NCBI GenBank assembly: GCA_021798635.1
Contig: JAJZGH010000014.1
Location: 1 to 33,952, forward strand
Source of the DNA: Planctomycetota bacterium
Lineage (GTDB): Bacteria; Planctomycetota; Phycisphaerae; WQYP01
Direction of reading: 5' to 3'
Length of the DNA: 33,952 bases
Shown one piece after another: positions 24,569 to 32,734 of this stretch (the first letter of the stretch is position 1; the number at the start of each line of letters is the position of its first letter). The notes under the pieces were generated by a model. It searched no databases. It was given only the letters and a program-made list of their open reading frames with translations, and was not told the origin of the DNA. Position numbers and translations under genes: made by a program.

Positions 24569-25600
24569 CTACTCGGCTTCGCCGCGTTCGTTGGCGGCGG
24601 TGAGGATGAATTTTTGGGTCAGGCCGGACCATACCAGCAAGAGCGCTGCGGAAGTGAGAATGAAAATCCACAACAGTTCGGGATGCAGCCATTGTTGTTG
24701 GGCACTGATAAGTTCCGAATCGCGCATGGCACACCACAAACCCATGCCCATGGTCACCGTTAAAGCCAACGTTCCACACAGACGGCCCGTGGTGTTGACC
24801 CATCGGTTAAAGCTTGAAAAATAACCCGCCAATGCGATGATACCCGCGGCTTCAGCGCCCAGAATAGCCGCCGCCATGGCACCATGTATCCATGGTGATT
24901 TCTGGGCTGAGACAATGCTGTCTACCGTGCGACAGGTAAATAATTCCACCATAGGCAGGAACCATAAAATGGTGACCACGGCCCCAAAGGCTAATTGGCG
25001 GGTATTAAATAATTCGCAGTGAACTGCCGCGGGACGTATCCCGGTAAGCGCATCAAGGCAGACCAGGGCCAGCAATGCGACCGCCGGATATTCCACCAGA
25101 ATCACCATCAGCGGTCCCTGTTGGTTGGCCAGGAAATACGTCATCGCCAGAACCGAAAATCCCATGAGCAGCATCACGGTGGCACGACGGGGCCGGGGCA
25201 AAAACGGAAGCGCCAGCATCGCCAGGATGCCCATGATCAATTCAATGGCCTCAACACTTTGCGTTACAGCGGTATGAAACACCGGTGCGTTGATCTCACG
25301 CAGGGAATAAAGTTGTGATCCGTGCCCTAATATTAAATAGAACGGCGCGATAAGCAATAAACAGGCAAATTCAGAAACAAACAACGTGGATAATTCAAAT
25401 CGCCGGCGCGGGATCGGCCAAGCCTGTCCTGCCTGCGCTACCGAGCCTGCGGCAGATTGATCGCCGGCCTCAGCAGGTACAGCAGACGCTGGTGCATGGG
25501 AGGCAAGGCCGCCGACGCTTATTGCCGGTGTTAGCGCCGCACCGGCTACGCCCTGCCGGCCCATGGTTGGCCGATGCGAATGTGGATGTATATTTTTCAT
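24569..25600 (-). CDS. 8-TM membrane protein, paralogue of the upstream gene
   Basis: 343 residues. About 65 Ala/Ser/Gly-rich residues precede eight predicted transmembrane helices, for example LSTLFVSEFACLLLIAPFY, AIELIMGILAMLALPFLP and the last, LLWIFILTSAALLLVWSGLT. The final helix and the following QKFIL match the C-terminal end of the protein encoded at 25820-26917 (WLFMLITACVILTWAGLT, then HQF), and both share the helix count and spacing. I recognise no transporter or enzyme family. It leads a minus-strand operon with the acetyltransferase and yidD, with AGGGA 9 nt before the ATG. Confidence 0.75.
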   Translation of the reverse strand: MKNIHPHSHRPTMGRQGVAGAALTPAISVGGLASHAPASAVPAEAGDQSAAGSVAQAGQAWPIPRRRFELSTLFVSEFACLLLIAPFYLILGHGSQLYSLREINAPVFHTAVTQSVEAIELIMGILAMLALPFLPRPRRATVMLLMGFSVLAMTYFLANQQGPLMVILVEYPAVALLALVCLDALTGIRPAAVHCELFNTRQLAFGAVVTILWFLPMVELFTCRTVDSIVSAQKSPWIHGAMAAAILGAEAAGIIALAGYFSSFNRWVNTTGRLCGTLALTVTMGMGLWCAMRDSELISAQQQWLHPELLWIFILTSAALLLVWSGLTQKFILTAANERGEAE

Positions 25601-25759
25601 GGTCGAGCGTCCCTAAATCCGGGCCGGGCATTTCCCGCAGCCCTTCCCGATCCCATTACATTATATCGGTATACCAGCCTGGGGTGAATTGCGAGGATGC
25701 GCGGTTATTGAAGCGTCCGAGAGACCCGGCCAAACAGGCGGCACTTCCGATTTACCAAT

Positions 25760-25786
25760 AAAAAAGCCGGCCTCGAAAGGCCGGCT
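25760..25786 (-). terminator. Rho-independent terminator
   Basis: AGCCGGCC and GGCCGGCT form a perfect 8-bp GC-rich stem (25765-25772 with 25779-25786) with a 6-nt loop. On the minus strand it runs into a T tract. It lies 34 nt after the stop of the upstream membrane gene, separating the two paralogues' transcription. Confidence 0.92.
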
Positions 25787-25819
25787 GTGGGAAATTATGC
25801 GAATTCTGACGGGGGGAGG

Positions 25820-26917
25820 TTAAGCCTGCGCTCCCGCCGTTGAAGGTGAAGCTGTCGCGGATTGCTCTTCGCCACCGATCGCCTTGCGGCAGAACTGATG
25901 GGTTAAACCCGCCCAGGTCAGAATCACGCATGCGGTAATCAACATGAACAACCACATCACGCCCACGCCAAACCAGCCTTTGGTCATCCCGGGACCGGCC
26001 ATTACATGAGAAATCGACAAAGCGGAGGCAAGGCCTATCGAGCTGATTAAAAGGAACGCGGCAAAAGTCAACGCCCGGGCAATGCGGTTAATGGCCAGCG
26101 AGAACTTACCCTGCGAATCCGAGATGGCGACCACACCAGCGAGCAACGCACACAAGCCCCCCGCCGCAAATACGCCACGCAGCAGCGGACCGCCGATGGA
26201 ATTAAATATCTGGGTAAACGCCGGGTCGGTTACAGATTCCAGCGATGGCAACACCCACATTACTATGGCCGCGATAGAAAACATGAACTGCCAGGTGCGT
26301 AGTGATTCAGAATTCGGGGCCAGAGTGCGGGCCTGGAGGACGGCGGAAAGCGCCGCCAGTGAAAGCAGGCCGGCAATCGGTAACAGCACCAGATTAATAC
26401 CAATAAGGTTCTGCTGGAGCATCGCCAGAATCAACAGAATCGTTAAACTGGCGCTGATGTTGAGCATAAACCGCCCACGCGTATCACCGCGGAACAGGGG
26501 AATTAAAATCAGCCCCGCAATGGCACCAGCGATCTCGGAAAATTTAAGCGCTCCGGGCAGAACAGAAGCGAGGGATCCTGCCTTCAACCCGGTCCACCAG
26601 CCGGTTTCGCCGAGCTGATGCGGCATAAATAATGTTGCAGCCAGCAGCAGCACACATGCCGCCTGCGCCGCTAAGACACTGCTCCATGAAACCCATTTTG
26701 GCAGGGCGGCAGGCGATTGCGTCATGGAGGCCCCGGGAATTGGCGTAGGTGGCACTGGGGCCTGTGCCCCTGGTGCCGTGGCCGTCGCAGCCGGATCCAC
26801 AAAATTCACCGTCAGTTTTTCCGCTGCGGTGGCTGGATTGTCCGACATCGGCACAACCGACGGAACCGCCGAAGCGGGCCGATCCGTTTCATTGGTTTTT
26901 ATTGATTTCGTTATCAT
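25820..26917 (-). CDS. 8-TM membrane protein with disordered N-terminus
   Basis: 365 residues from ATG 26917; ATG 26974 (AGAGGA 5 nt upstream) would add 19 Cys-rich residues and cannot be excluded. The first ~85 residues are Pro/Ala/Thr-rich and disordered-looking. Eight transmembrane helices follow, from WSSVLAAQAACVLLLAATLFM to GVMWLFMLITACVILTWAGLT, with a short hydrophilic tail (EEQSATASPSTAGAQA). The helix arrangement and the end of helix eight resemble the downstream gene at 24569-25600, so the two are probably diverged tandem duplicates. I recognise no family or active-site motif. It appears to be its own transcription unit, ended by the hairpin at 25760-25786. Confidence 0.75.
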   Translation of the reverse strand: MITKSIKTNETDRPASAVPSVVPMSDNPATAAEKLTVNFVDPAATATAPGAQAPVPPTPIPGASMTQSPAALPKWVSWSSVLAAQAACVLLLAATLFMPHQLGETGWWTGLKAGSLASVLPGALKFSEIAGAIAGLILIPLFRGDTRGRFMLNISASLTILLILAMLQQNLIGINLVLLPIAGLLSLAALSAVLQARTLAPNSESLRTWQFMFSIAAIVMWVLPSLESVTDPAFTQIFNSIGGPLLRGVFAAGGLCALLAGVVAISDSQGKFSLAINRIARALTFAAFLLISSIGLASALSISHVMAGPGMTKGWFGVGVMWLFMLITACVILTWAGLTHQFCRKAIGGEEQSATASPSTAGAQA

Positions 26918-27041
26918 AACACGCACCCCTGCACAAACACAGACGACCGGAGGAAAACAGCACTTCTTCCGCATCGGTTCCTCTTAACCCCGGTGCGGAC
27001 ACCCATTTCTATCGGCTTATAGGCGCGGATTCTTCACCGAT

Positions 27042-27071
27042 AAAAATATGATTATTGGTGCTTCCAATAAT
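27042..27071 (-). terminator. possible terminator after yebC
   Basis: ATTATTGG (27051-27058) and CCAATAAT (27064-27071) form an 8-bp AT-rich stem with a 5-nt loop. On the minus strand it is followed by CATATTTTT. The stem is weak for a terminator, but its position just after the yebC stop fits. Confidence 0.5.
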
Positions 27072-27079
27072 AGTGGGTT

Positions 27080-27802
27080 TTAATCTTCAAACAGTGCGTT
27101 GGAATAGACATTTTGCACGTCATCATTTTCTTCCAAAGCTTCTATAAGAGCCTGAACTTTGTGCGCATGCTCCCCGGTGATACTTATGGTCTGGCTGGGA
27201 ATCATGGACAATTCCGCGGAGGCGATGGCGATTTTAGAGCCTGCCAAACTTTTTCGGACTTTTTCAAAATCTACCATCGCGGTTAAAACGGTATATCCCT
27301 CTTCGGAGGTTTGCACATCCTGTGCGCCGGCCTCCAGAGCTGATTCAATGAGTTTATCTTCCTCAATGACCTGGCGTTCCACGGCAATAACACCCTGACT
27401 GGTAAACATCCAGCCCACAGAATTGGCCGCCCCCACCGCCCCGCCGTTACGGTCAAAAATCACCCGGATTTCCCCGGCTGTACGGTTGCGATTATCTGTT
27501 AAAGCATCCACCAGAATCGCCACGCCACCGGTGGCGTAACCTTCGTAAAGCACCGGTTCGTAATTATCGGCCCCGAGTTCACCGGTACCACGTTTGACAG
27601 CTTTTTCAATGGTTTCATTGGGCATGTTGGCGGCGCGGGCTTTATCAATGGCATAGCGCAAGGCCAGATTGTCATCCGGATTACCGCCCCGCTTGGCGGC
27701 AATAATAATCAGCCGGGCCAGCTTGCTCCAGACTTTGCCGCGCCGTGCATCAACCACCGCTTTTTTATGCTTGATGGATTTCCAATGAGAATGTCCCGCC
27801 AT
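27080..27802 (-). CDS. yebC: YebC/PmpR-family protein (TACO1 family)
   Basis: 240 residues from ATG 27802, the standard family start (MAGHSHWKSIKHKKAVVDARRGK). Conserved features continue with ARLIIIAAKRGGNPDDNLALR, NMPNETIEKAVKRGTGE, YEGYATGGVAILVDALTDNRNRT, VGWMF and IPSQT. The three-domain length is normal. Members have been described as DNA-binding regulators and, more recently, as translation factors that help ribosomes through proline-rich stretches; the sequence alone does not choose. It lies 117 nt downstream of rtcA on the same strand and may be read from the RNA-repair operon or from its own promoter. In many genomes yebC is next to ruvC, which is not the case here. Confidence 0.95.
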   Translation of the reverse strand: MAGHSHWKSIKHKKAVVDARRGKVWSKLARLIIIAAKRGGNPDDNLALRYAIDKARAANMPNETIEKAVKRGTGELGADNYEPVLYEGYATGGVAILVDALTDNRNRTAGEIRVIFDRNGGAVGAANSVGWMFTSQGVIAVERQVIEEDKLIESALEAGAQDVQTSEEGYTVLTAMVDFEKVRKSLAGSKIAIASAELSMIPSQTISITGEHAHKVQALIEALEENDDVQNVYSNALFED

Positions 27803-27919
27803 GCTTCCAACATCCTTTTCACGCCGGTACGCTCGAATCAGCCAAAGTGTAGCATAATTGATAAAACAATCTATCGGCAGGCATAGAAGCAAACATAGCA
27901 GCCCATCGATGCCGGCGCA

Positions 27920-28945
27920 TTACCCTGAAATGGCTACGGTATGCGTTTGATCGGCGTGCCGTTGAATTTGGAACTTCAGATCCAGGAATCGTGCGATAAC
28001 CTCCATATTCGTCATGGCATGCTGGGTCAATGACTGCGAGCGGAATCGCCCCGCCCCGGAAAGGGCCAGGGGAATCAATAGTTGATCCGCAAGGTGCTCG
28101 TCGATCGGAGCGCCTGCCGAAAGATACCGCCGTACCTGGTTGCACGCCGATTCCGCCACCGCCTCCGCCCCACGGCCTTTTTCGCCAAAGCTGGTGAAAA
28201 CGGCGGTGACTCCGACAGACTGCACTTTTACCACGACCGCGTTACCGGGGCCAATGCTGGAGGGGACATCCCTGATGGCCAGAGACTCAATGGGCCAGTT
28301 CAAGCGTTTGTGTAACACCGCCCGTTCACGCTCGGCAATACTTAACGGTAGACCTGACGTCATGATCACTGCACTACGCTGAAGGGTTTCACCACGATCC
28401 ACAATATCGAACGGCTTTAGCGCGGCACAAGGTGTAATGTGGGCGCTAAAGCGTCCGCCGCCGGCCGGGTAAAAGCCGGGACGATCGAGCGTGGCCGTTA
28501 CACAGGGACCCATCCCGTTAATCACCGGCAAAAAGCTTTCCGCGAGAAAATCGAATGGCGGCGCAAAAGCATTGTGCGTGCCTCCCTCCAACGCAATATC
28601 CGACTCCGCCGCCGCCAGCAACAATGGCGGCAGAATCGTCTGCAACACCAGAGTTCCACTGCCGGCAGTGCCGACCGCAAAGGAATAGTTACCTGGCGTA
28701 ATTTTTCCCGGATTGAATTCCATCTCTGTGCTTGCCGGCGTATCGCCGGTGACTTGGGCATGGCAGATGCGCTGGGAAGCGTGAATGGCTGTCAGATGCT
28801 GCCGCAAAAGCCCGGGCTTGGGCCGCTTGGCGCGGATATTAACAATATGCAATGATTTTCCGGTCACCATGGAAAGCGACAAAGCCGTGCGCAAAATCTG
28901 GCCGCCCCCCTCGCCCAGTGCGCCATCAAGTTCAACGTACTTCAT
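27920..28945 (-). CDS. rtcA: RNA 3'-terminal phosphate cyclase
   Basis: 341 residues. The enzyme converts an RNA 3'-phosphate to a 2',3'-cyclic phosphate through a covalent enzyme-AMP. The family start is clear (ELDGALGEGGGQILRTALSLS), followed by GLLRQHLTAI, AVGTAGSGTLVLQTILPPLLLA, EGGTHNAFAPPFDFL and RPGFYPAGGG. The nucleophile is the His in TQHAMTN; counted from the end it falls at position 309, the same number as in the E. coli enzyme. It is 20 nt downstream of rtcB on the same strand, the usual rtcBA operon. Its product is an end that RtcB can seal. All visible catalytic elements are intact. Confidence 0.97.
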   Translation of the reverse strand: MKYVELDGALGEGGGQILRTALSLSMVTGKSLHIVNIRAKRPKPGLLRQHLTAIHASQRICHAQVTGDTPASTEMEFNPGKITPGNYSFAVGTAGSGTLVLQTILPPLLLAAAESDIALEGGTHNAFAPPFDFLAESFLPVINGMGPCVTATLDRPGFYPAGGGRFSAHITPCAALKPFDIVDRGETLQRSAVIMTSGLPLSIAERERAVLHKRLNWPIESLAIRDVPSSIGPGNAVVVKVQSVGVTAVFTSFGEKGRGAEAVAESACNQVRRYLSAGAPIDEHLADQLLIPLALSGAGRFRSQSLTQHAMTNMEVIARFLDLKFQIQRHADQTHTVAISG

Positions 28946-28965
28946 TTTTCACTCGCCGGATGTTT

Positions 28966-30471
28966 TCAATCATCCGCCTTGTCTGAATCTTTAATTACAA
29001 ACCGGGCACGCAAGCGCGCGACTTCCGAAGCCAGACCGGCAAGTTGCACACTGTTGATCACCTCTGAAAAATCTTTATATGCCCCCGGTGCCTCGTCCTT
29101 GGGATAATTTCGGCAATTCGTGAGGATATCCGCTTCATCAAAGCTCCGATTAACGGCAGCCTGATCAAACTCGCGAATCGCCGCCTTTCGGCCCTTCATT
29201 CGGCCCGCTCCATGATTGACCGAATAGCAGCTTTTCTCCGCGCCCGGCGCGGCGACCATAACGCTGGAGCCGGATTGCGGGTCCCCTGGCAGTAGAATCG
29301 GATGGCCGACATGTTCAAACGGCGTGCCGGCCAGTGACGGGTGTCCCGCCGGCAGTGCCCGCGTGGCACCCTTACGATGCACCCAGGCGGAAGCCGAACC
29401 GCACTGAATAAGTTTGCCGTTAATCAATCGAATATCGGTTGGTTCCAGCCGGGCGATGTTATGGCTGATGAAATAGACCAGCGAACCTGTAGTACCGGGA
29501 AGGACTTCCTGGAATGCCTCCAGCACCAGAGCGTTAATCAATAAATGGTTGATGGTGGCAAAATTAGCTCCAAGTGCCATGTCGTCAAGATACGCATCTG
29601 CCTGCGGCGTGCCTAACGGCGCGTATACAAGTTCCTTATCCCCGGCGGGAAACGGTGTACCCCATTTTTCAAACTGCGCCTGCAAGTTGCGAAACTGGTG
29701 GTGCGCCAATTGAAAACCAAATCCGCGGCTACCACAGTGCGACAAGAAGGCGGCATAGCCATGGCGCAAGCCGAAGGAATTCGCAATTTCCTCCCGGCCT
29801 TCGCACACCTGCACGATCTCGCATTCCCCAAAATGATTGCCTCCGCCGTAGGAGCCAAGCTGCGAAAACTTATCCGCCAACCGGCTGCCGTGCGTGGTAG
29901 TCAGGTAATCAAATCGTCGGTCCAGTGCGGCGGTCGAGCCATCGTGGCCTGCATGATGGGAATCTTCACAGCGCGATGCCCAATGCGTCGGAATTCCCAA
30001 CGCTTCAAGCACCCGTGGCGAAGCTCCTTCGAGTACAGCCTGCCGGCCCAAGCTCGGCCCGACATACCGGGACTTGGGTGCGCTGCGTTGCCCGCGGCCG
30101 GCACCGGTTGGAACACGCCGGGTAATGGCCTGAATGATGGCTCTGCGCGTGGCAGCATCCCTTATGGCGTCTTCCGGTACGTCGGTCTGTAACAAACTCA
30201 TGGAACATTTAATATCCACCCCCACCGGCCCTGGATAAACATGCGTAGGCGACACCATGACGCAACCGATTGGTGCGCCATATCCACAATGGGCGTCCGG
30301 GTTTAGCACCAACTGGGTAACACCCGGAGCCGCCCGCGAATTCAAGGCCTGTTTAATACACAGCGCATCAAACGTGCGCCGAATAGCCTCTGTGCCGATA
30401 ACGGTGATAGGCGTTAAATGCGACTCGCGTGCCGGCAAAACCGCAGTCGCTTCGCCGGTGGCGGTAAACAT
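28966..30471 (-). CDS. rtcB: tRNA-splicing/RNA-repair ligase RtcB
   Basis: 501 residues from ATG 30471 (AGGGA 5 nt upstream). A GTG at 30537 would add 22 residues but has no properly spaced ribosome site. RtcB joins RNA 2',3'-cyclic- or 3'-phosphate ends to 5'-OH ends using GTP and metal. Metal and nucleotide motifs are all present: NPDAHCGYGAPIG, GVDIKCSMS (Asp/Cys ligands), GGGNHFGE, SHCGSRGFG, FISHNIAR, VHRKGATRA, and the guanylylated His at ~420 in VNHGAGRMKGR. The C-terminus carries family motifs for the spliced product (FDEADILTNCRNYP, EAPGAYKDFSEVI). Its gene follows the Ro/Y-RNA segment and precedes rtcA, so it belongs to the RtcR-controlled operon. Confidence 0.97.
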   Translation of the reverse strand: MFTATGEATAVLPARESHLTPITVIGTEAIRRTFDALCIKQALNSRAAPGVTQLVLNPDAHCGYGAPIGCVMVSPTHVYPGPVGVDIKCSMSLLQTDVPEDAIRDAATRRAIIQAITRRVPTGAGRGQRSAPKSRYVGPSLGRQAVLEGASPRVLEALGIPTHWASRCEDSHHAGHDGSTAALDRRFDYLTTTHGSRLADKFSQLGSYGGGNHFGECEIVQVCEGREEIANSFGLRHGYAAFLSHCGSRGFGFQLAHHQFRNLQAQFEKWGTPFPAGDKELVYAPLGTPQADAYLDDMALGANFATINHLLINALVLEAFQEVLPGTTGSLVYFISHNIARLEPTDIRLINGKLIQCGSASAWVHRKGATRALPAGHPSLAGTPFEHVGHPILLPGDPQSGSSVMVAAPGAEKSCYSVNHGAGRMKGRKAAIREFDQAAVNRSFDEADILTNCRNYPKDEAPGAYKDFSEVINSVQLAGLASEVARLRARFVIKDSDKADD

Positions 30472-30611
30472 GGAATCCCTGTTTTCGGGAGTAGATTCCG
30501 AATTTGTTTTAGCTGATGTTTCCACGGTAGATAGCACTCCAAAGTTAAAGCGTATGATAATGACAATACGAGATTCAGGCTCAAATAGCGTTCGATAGTT
30601 CCCCCATCAAA

Positions 30612-30747
30612 ACCGCCGCTGGGACAAATATTGACCACACCTCCATGCCACGCAGTGCGTGACAAGCCCGGATTCGAACCGGGAGGCTTTCCAGACAAGA
30701 CGGAAAGCGTTTACCAATGTAGTGCGGCCCGCATTCCCAGCGGCGGT
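30612..30747 (-). ncRNA. second tRNA-like RNA (YrlB-like candidate)
   Basis: A perfect 13-bp inverted repeat (30612-30624 and 30735-30747; ACCGCCGCTGGGA on the minus strand) encloses ~110 nt. Inside, in minus-strand order, are a hairpin CTTTCC/GGAAAG (30702-30707 with 30687-30692), a consensus T arm CCCGG-TTCGAAT-CCGGG (30683-30667) and a 7-bp stem GTCACGC/GCGTGGC closed by a 3-nt loop (30663-30647). This resembles the tRNA-mimic part of a Y RNA, with a closed acceptor stem, but no clear D arm follows and I do not find the Ro-binding motif. It lies directly downstream of the first Y RNA, in the position where enterobacteria carry a second Y RNA. Function is inferred; it might alternatively be a decayed copy. 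Confidence 0.6.
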
Positions 30748-30756
30748 GTGTTTATC

Positions 30757-30896
30757 AAAGGCGGCGACAAGAGTGATAAAACAGCGTGCTCTACCATTGA
30801 GCTACCGCTCCGGCTCATCGCCATGGAGCGGGTGGGACTCGAACCCACAACCACGAGGTCACAATCCTGTAGTTTTATCGGCATTCGCCGCCCTTT
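30757..30896 (-). ncRNA. yrlA: Y RNA, YrlA type (Ro-bound tRNA mimic)
   Basis: About 140 nt on the minus strand between rsr and rtcB. The ends pair: AAAGGgCGGCG (30896-30886) with CGCCGCCTTT (30766-30757), one bulged G, then GATAAAAC (30879-30872) with GTTTTATC (30782-30775). In this stem GGCGAATG (30889-30882) matches the Ro-binding consensus GNCGAANG of bacterial Y RNAs. The interior is an inside-out tRNA: T arm GTGGG-TTCGAGT-CCCAC (30848-30832), CCGCTCC (30831-30825), a 13-nt loop segment, GGAGCGG (30811-30805), TA and D arm GCTC-AATGGTA-GAGC (30802-30788). The acceptor stem is thus a closed hairpin and the long stem replaces the anticodon arm. The RNA should bind Rsr and steer it to partners. 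It is probably processed from the rsr operon transcript. Confidence 0.88.
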
Positions 30897-30934
30897 TAGT
30901 AATTCAGTACCCGGCAAATCTTCTCCGGCCCCCA

Positions 30935-30965
30935 TGGGCGGTCCGCATCTGCAACGGACCGCCCA
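30935..30965 (-). promoter_or_regulatory. strong hairpin between rsr and the Y RNA
   Basis: TGGGCGGTCCG (30935-30945) pairs perfectly with CGGACCGCCCA (30955-30965) around a 9-nt loop. There is no T tract on either side, so it is not a usual terminator. It starts ~22 nt after the rsr stop and could protect the rsr mRNA end or mark a processing site that frees the Y RNA. Confidence 0.65.
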
Positions 30966-30986
30966 TTCGTTGTCAACGGTTCTGTT

Positions 30987-32540
30987 TTAGAGCCGCTGAT
31001 TTTCAATCACCGAAACCCAATGTCCCAGTTGCAATTCGCCGGAAGCAAAGTGGCGGATGACCTCAAACACTGCGTCGCTGAAGCCGCCGATATTCAAAAT
31101 ATCTGCGCTTTCAACAGCCTGACTGTTGGCATTGGGAACCAGATCAATGCAGACCATACGAGCACCGGGGTTCCGTTTTTTGAGCACCTTCCATTGCTGC
31201 ATGGTACCCGTTGCCTCTCCGGCAGCCCCTGCACCAATCCAGGACTGGTTGTCAGAAATGTAGATAACCAAATCTACATGCGCACGCCGGCGATTAAGCT
31301 CCCGAAGAGGAGCTGAACAGTCAGTGCCGCCTCCGCCGATGGCCGCCAGCTTTTCCGCATTGGTGGTCACCGTGTCCGCAGCGTTCAACCGCTGAGGCAC
31401 GATGTCCGCGGCGAATGCCAGGACTTCCGCCCCGGTGTTGCGTCGCAAAACAGCCGCTGCAACAAGGGCCGAAACATCGACACAACGCACAGCGCTGGTG
31501 GCCCCTTTACGATAACCCGTGGCGGGGGAAACCATAGAACCTGACACATCCGGGCATACTACAACGCGCTGATGAAAGTCCGGTACATGCTGCGTGGCGA
31601 TTTCCATCGCAGATTGCAGTGCGGCGGCGATCGGTTGCGGCACATTCGCGGTCATCCGATAGGCCGCCAGAAGCTGGTACGGCATGGCACGCGCGCGGTT
31701 GATTAAGGCAGCATCAGCCAGTTTCCGGGACATTTCTGAAACCGCTTCCGGATCATTGAACACACCATGCCGGGCAAACGTGTTAAGGTTCATCCTTGCC
31801 GTCTGCCAGCTTGAACGCTGTGCAACAACATGCCACGCCTGCGGTGAAAGCTTCAAGCTCGTAAGCATCTGAAAAGGCACATCCGGAACCTCGCGGCTCG
31901 GATCACGCTTAAAGGCTTCAAACTGTTGCACCAGCCCCGGCAAATCCGCAACCTCAAAATCCCGCCCGACCAGGTAAGCATAAAGCGCTTTGCGGGTACT
32001 TGTTGCAGGTCGCGGATGAACCATCCGTATAATATCCGCCAGAGAGGGAGCATTTCCGATTGATCCGATGAACAGCGATTCAACCGATCGCCGCTCCAGC
32101 CAGTCCTGTACTAGCCGCTTGGGCAGCGTGCCCAACGACTTTCGGCCCACGGCCCCAGACCGCATAATCTGTACGAAGTTTCGCAGCATTTTCGGCGAAT
32201 CGATGACTCGATCAAAAATCTCCGCCAACAAACCTGGCGAGCGAACTGAAAGCACTGCGCACAAAAATGCGGGCATATCTTTCATCGCGCCTCGCTGCCG
32301 CGCGTACAGTGCGGTTTTCGCCACGAACTCCGGATCGACGGCCAGTGCCAACCGGTGAACGTCGGCCAATTGCATTTCCGCGGTCGCATAGAACGTAGCG
32401 TTCAGGCAGCCGGTAACAGCGTACTGTGCCAGGGCGTGCCGGGAATTAAACGCATAAGCTGGAGCACCTTCGCTGTTAGGGGTGTTTGTACGGGGCAGCC
32501 AACGACCGAGCACCGATTCAAATAAATTTTTATTGGCCAT
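30987..32540 (-). CDS. rsr: Ro60-like TROVE-domain RNA-binding protein (Rsr)
   Basis: 517 residues from ATG 32540, with AAGGAG 8 nt upstream. It is a bacterial Ro60 orthologue: a ring-shaped TROVE domain of helical repeats (~residues 20-320; for example YAVTGCLNATFY, FVAKTALYARQRGAMKDMPAFL, SPKMLRNFVQIMRSG) followed by a von Willebrand A-like domain. The vWA metal site (MIDAS) is visible as DVSGS, GGGTDCS and ISDNQSW. Ro proteins hold Y RNAs on the outside and misfolded RNA ends in the ring. In bacteria they team with PNPase or assist rRNA and tRNA decay. The gene is the first of the RtcR-controlled operon and is followed by two tRNA-like RNAs. It is close in size to known Rsr proteins; nothing looks truncated. 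Confidence 0.95.
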   Translation of the reverse strand: MANKNLFESVLGRWLPRTNTPNSEGAPAYAFNSRHALAQYAVTGCLNATFYATAEMQLADVHRLALAVDPEFVAKTALYARQRGAMKDMPAFLCAVLSVRSPGLLAEIFDRVIDSPKMLRNFVQIMRSGAVGRKSLGTLPKRLVQDWLERRSVESLFIGSIGNAPSLADIIRMVHPRPATSTRKALYAYLVGRDFEVADLPGLVQQFEAFKRDPSREVPDVPFQMLTSLKLSPQAWHVVAQRSSWQTARMNLNTFARHGVFNDPEAVSEMSRKLADAALINRARAMPYQLLAAYRMTANVPQPIAAALQSAMEIATQHVPDFHQRVVVCPDVSGSMVSPATGYRKGATSAVRCVDVSALVAAAVLRRNTGAEVLAFAADIVPQRLNAADTVTTNAEKLAAIGGGGTDCSAPLRELNRRRAHVDLVIYISDNQSWIGAGAAGEATGTMQQWKVLKKRNPGARMVCIDLVPNANSQAVESADILNIGGFSDAVFEVIRHFASGELQLGHWVSVIENQRL

Positions 32541-32611
32541 AATAGGCTCCTTACACAACGGCTGCGGCGTCGGGCTCACTGGGACCCGCATCGCCGTGCT
32601 ATTGTTATAAA

Positions 32612-32627
32612 AGCACAATCCGTGCCA
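32612..32627 (-). promoter_or_regulatory. sigma-54 promoter of the rsr-Y RNA-rtcBA operon
   Basis: On the minus strand TGGCACGGATTGTGCT matches the sigma-54 consensus TGGCACG-N4-TTGCW at 11 of 12 fixed positions, including the invariant GG and GC and their spacing. Transcription would start near 32601, about 60 nt before the rsr ATG. Pairing with a divergent RtcR activator gene strongly supports it. Confidence 0.88.
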
Positions 32628-32734
32628 AGACGGAAATGTTCGAGAAAAAGTCATAAGACCATTTGCAATCATCACTTACAAATATCATAAAAGGAGGTGC
32701 ATCAAGCTTTTATTTATTTTTTAGGCTAATAGTT

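Noticed and set aside
30655..30860. Two ordinary tRNA genes, or one tRNA with an intron, on the minus strand
   Set aside because: The T-arm and D-arm pieces are in the wrong order and the matching acceptor strands face each other across a short loop. Flanking sequence pairs into a long stem with a Ro motif. A Y RNA explains all of this; a tRNA does not.
30850..30870. GTG anticodon loop suggesting tRNA-His
   Set aside because: ATTGTGA does lie in a small hairpin, but its stem has only three good pairs, the discriminator would be A and there is no G-1. It belongs to the junction of the Y RNA.
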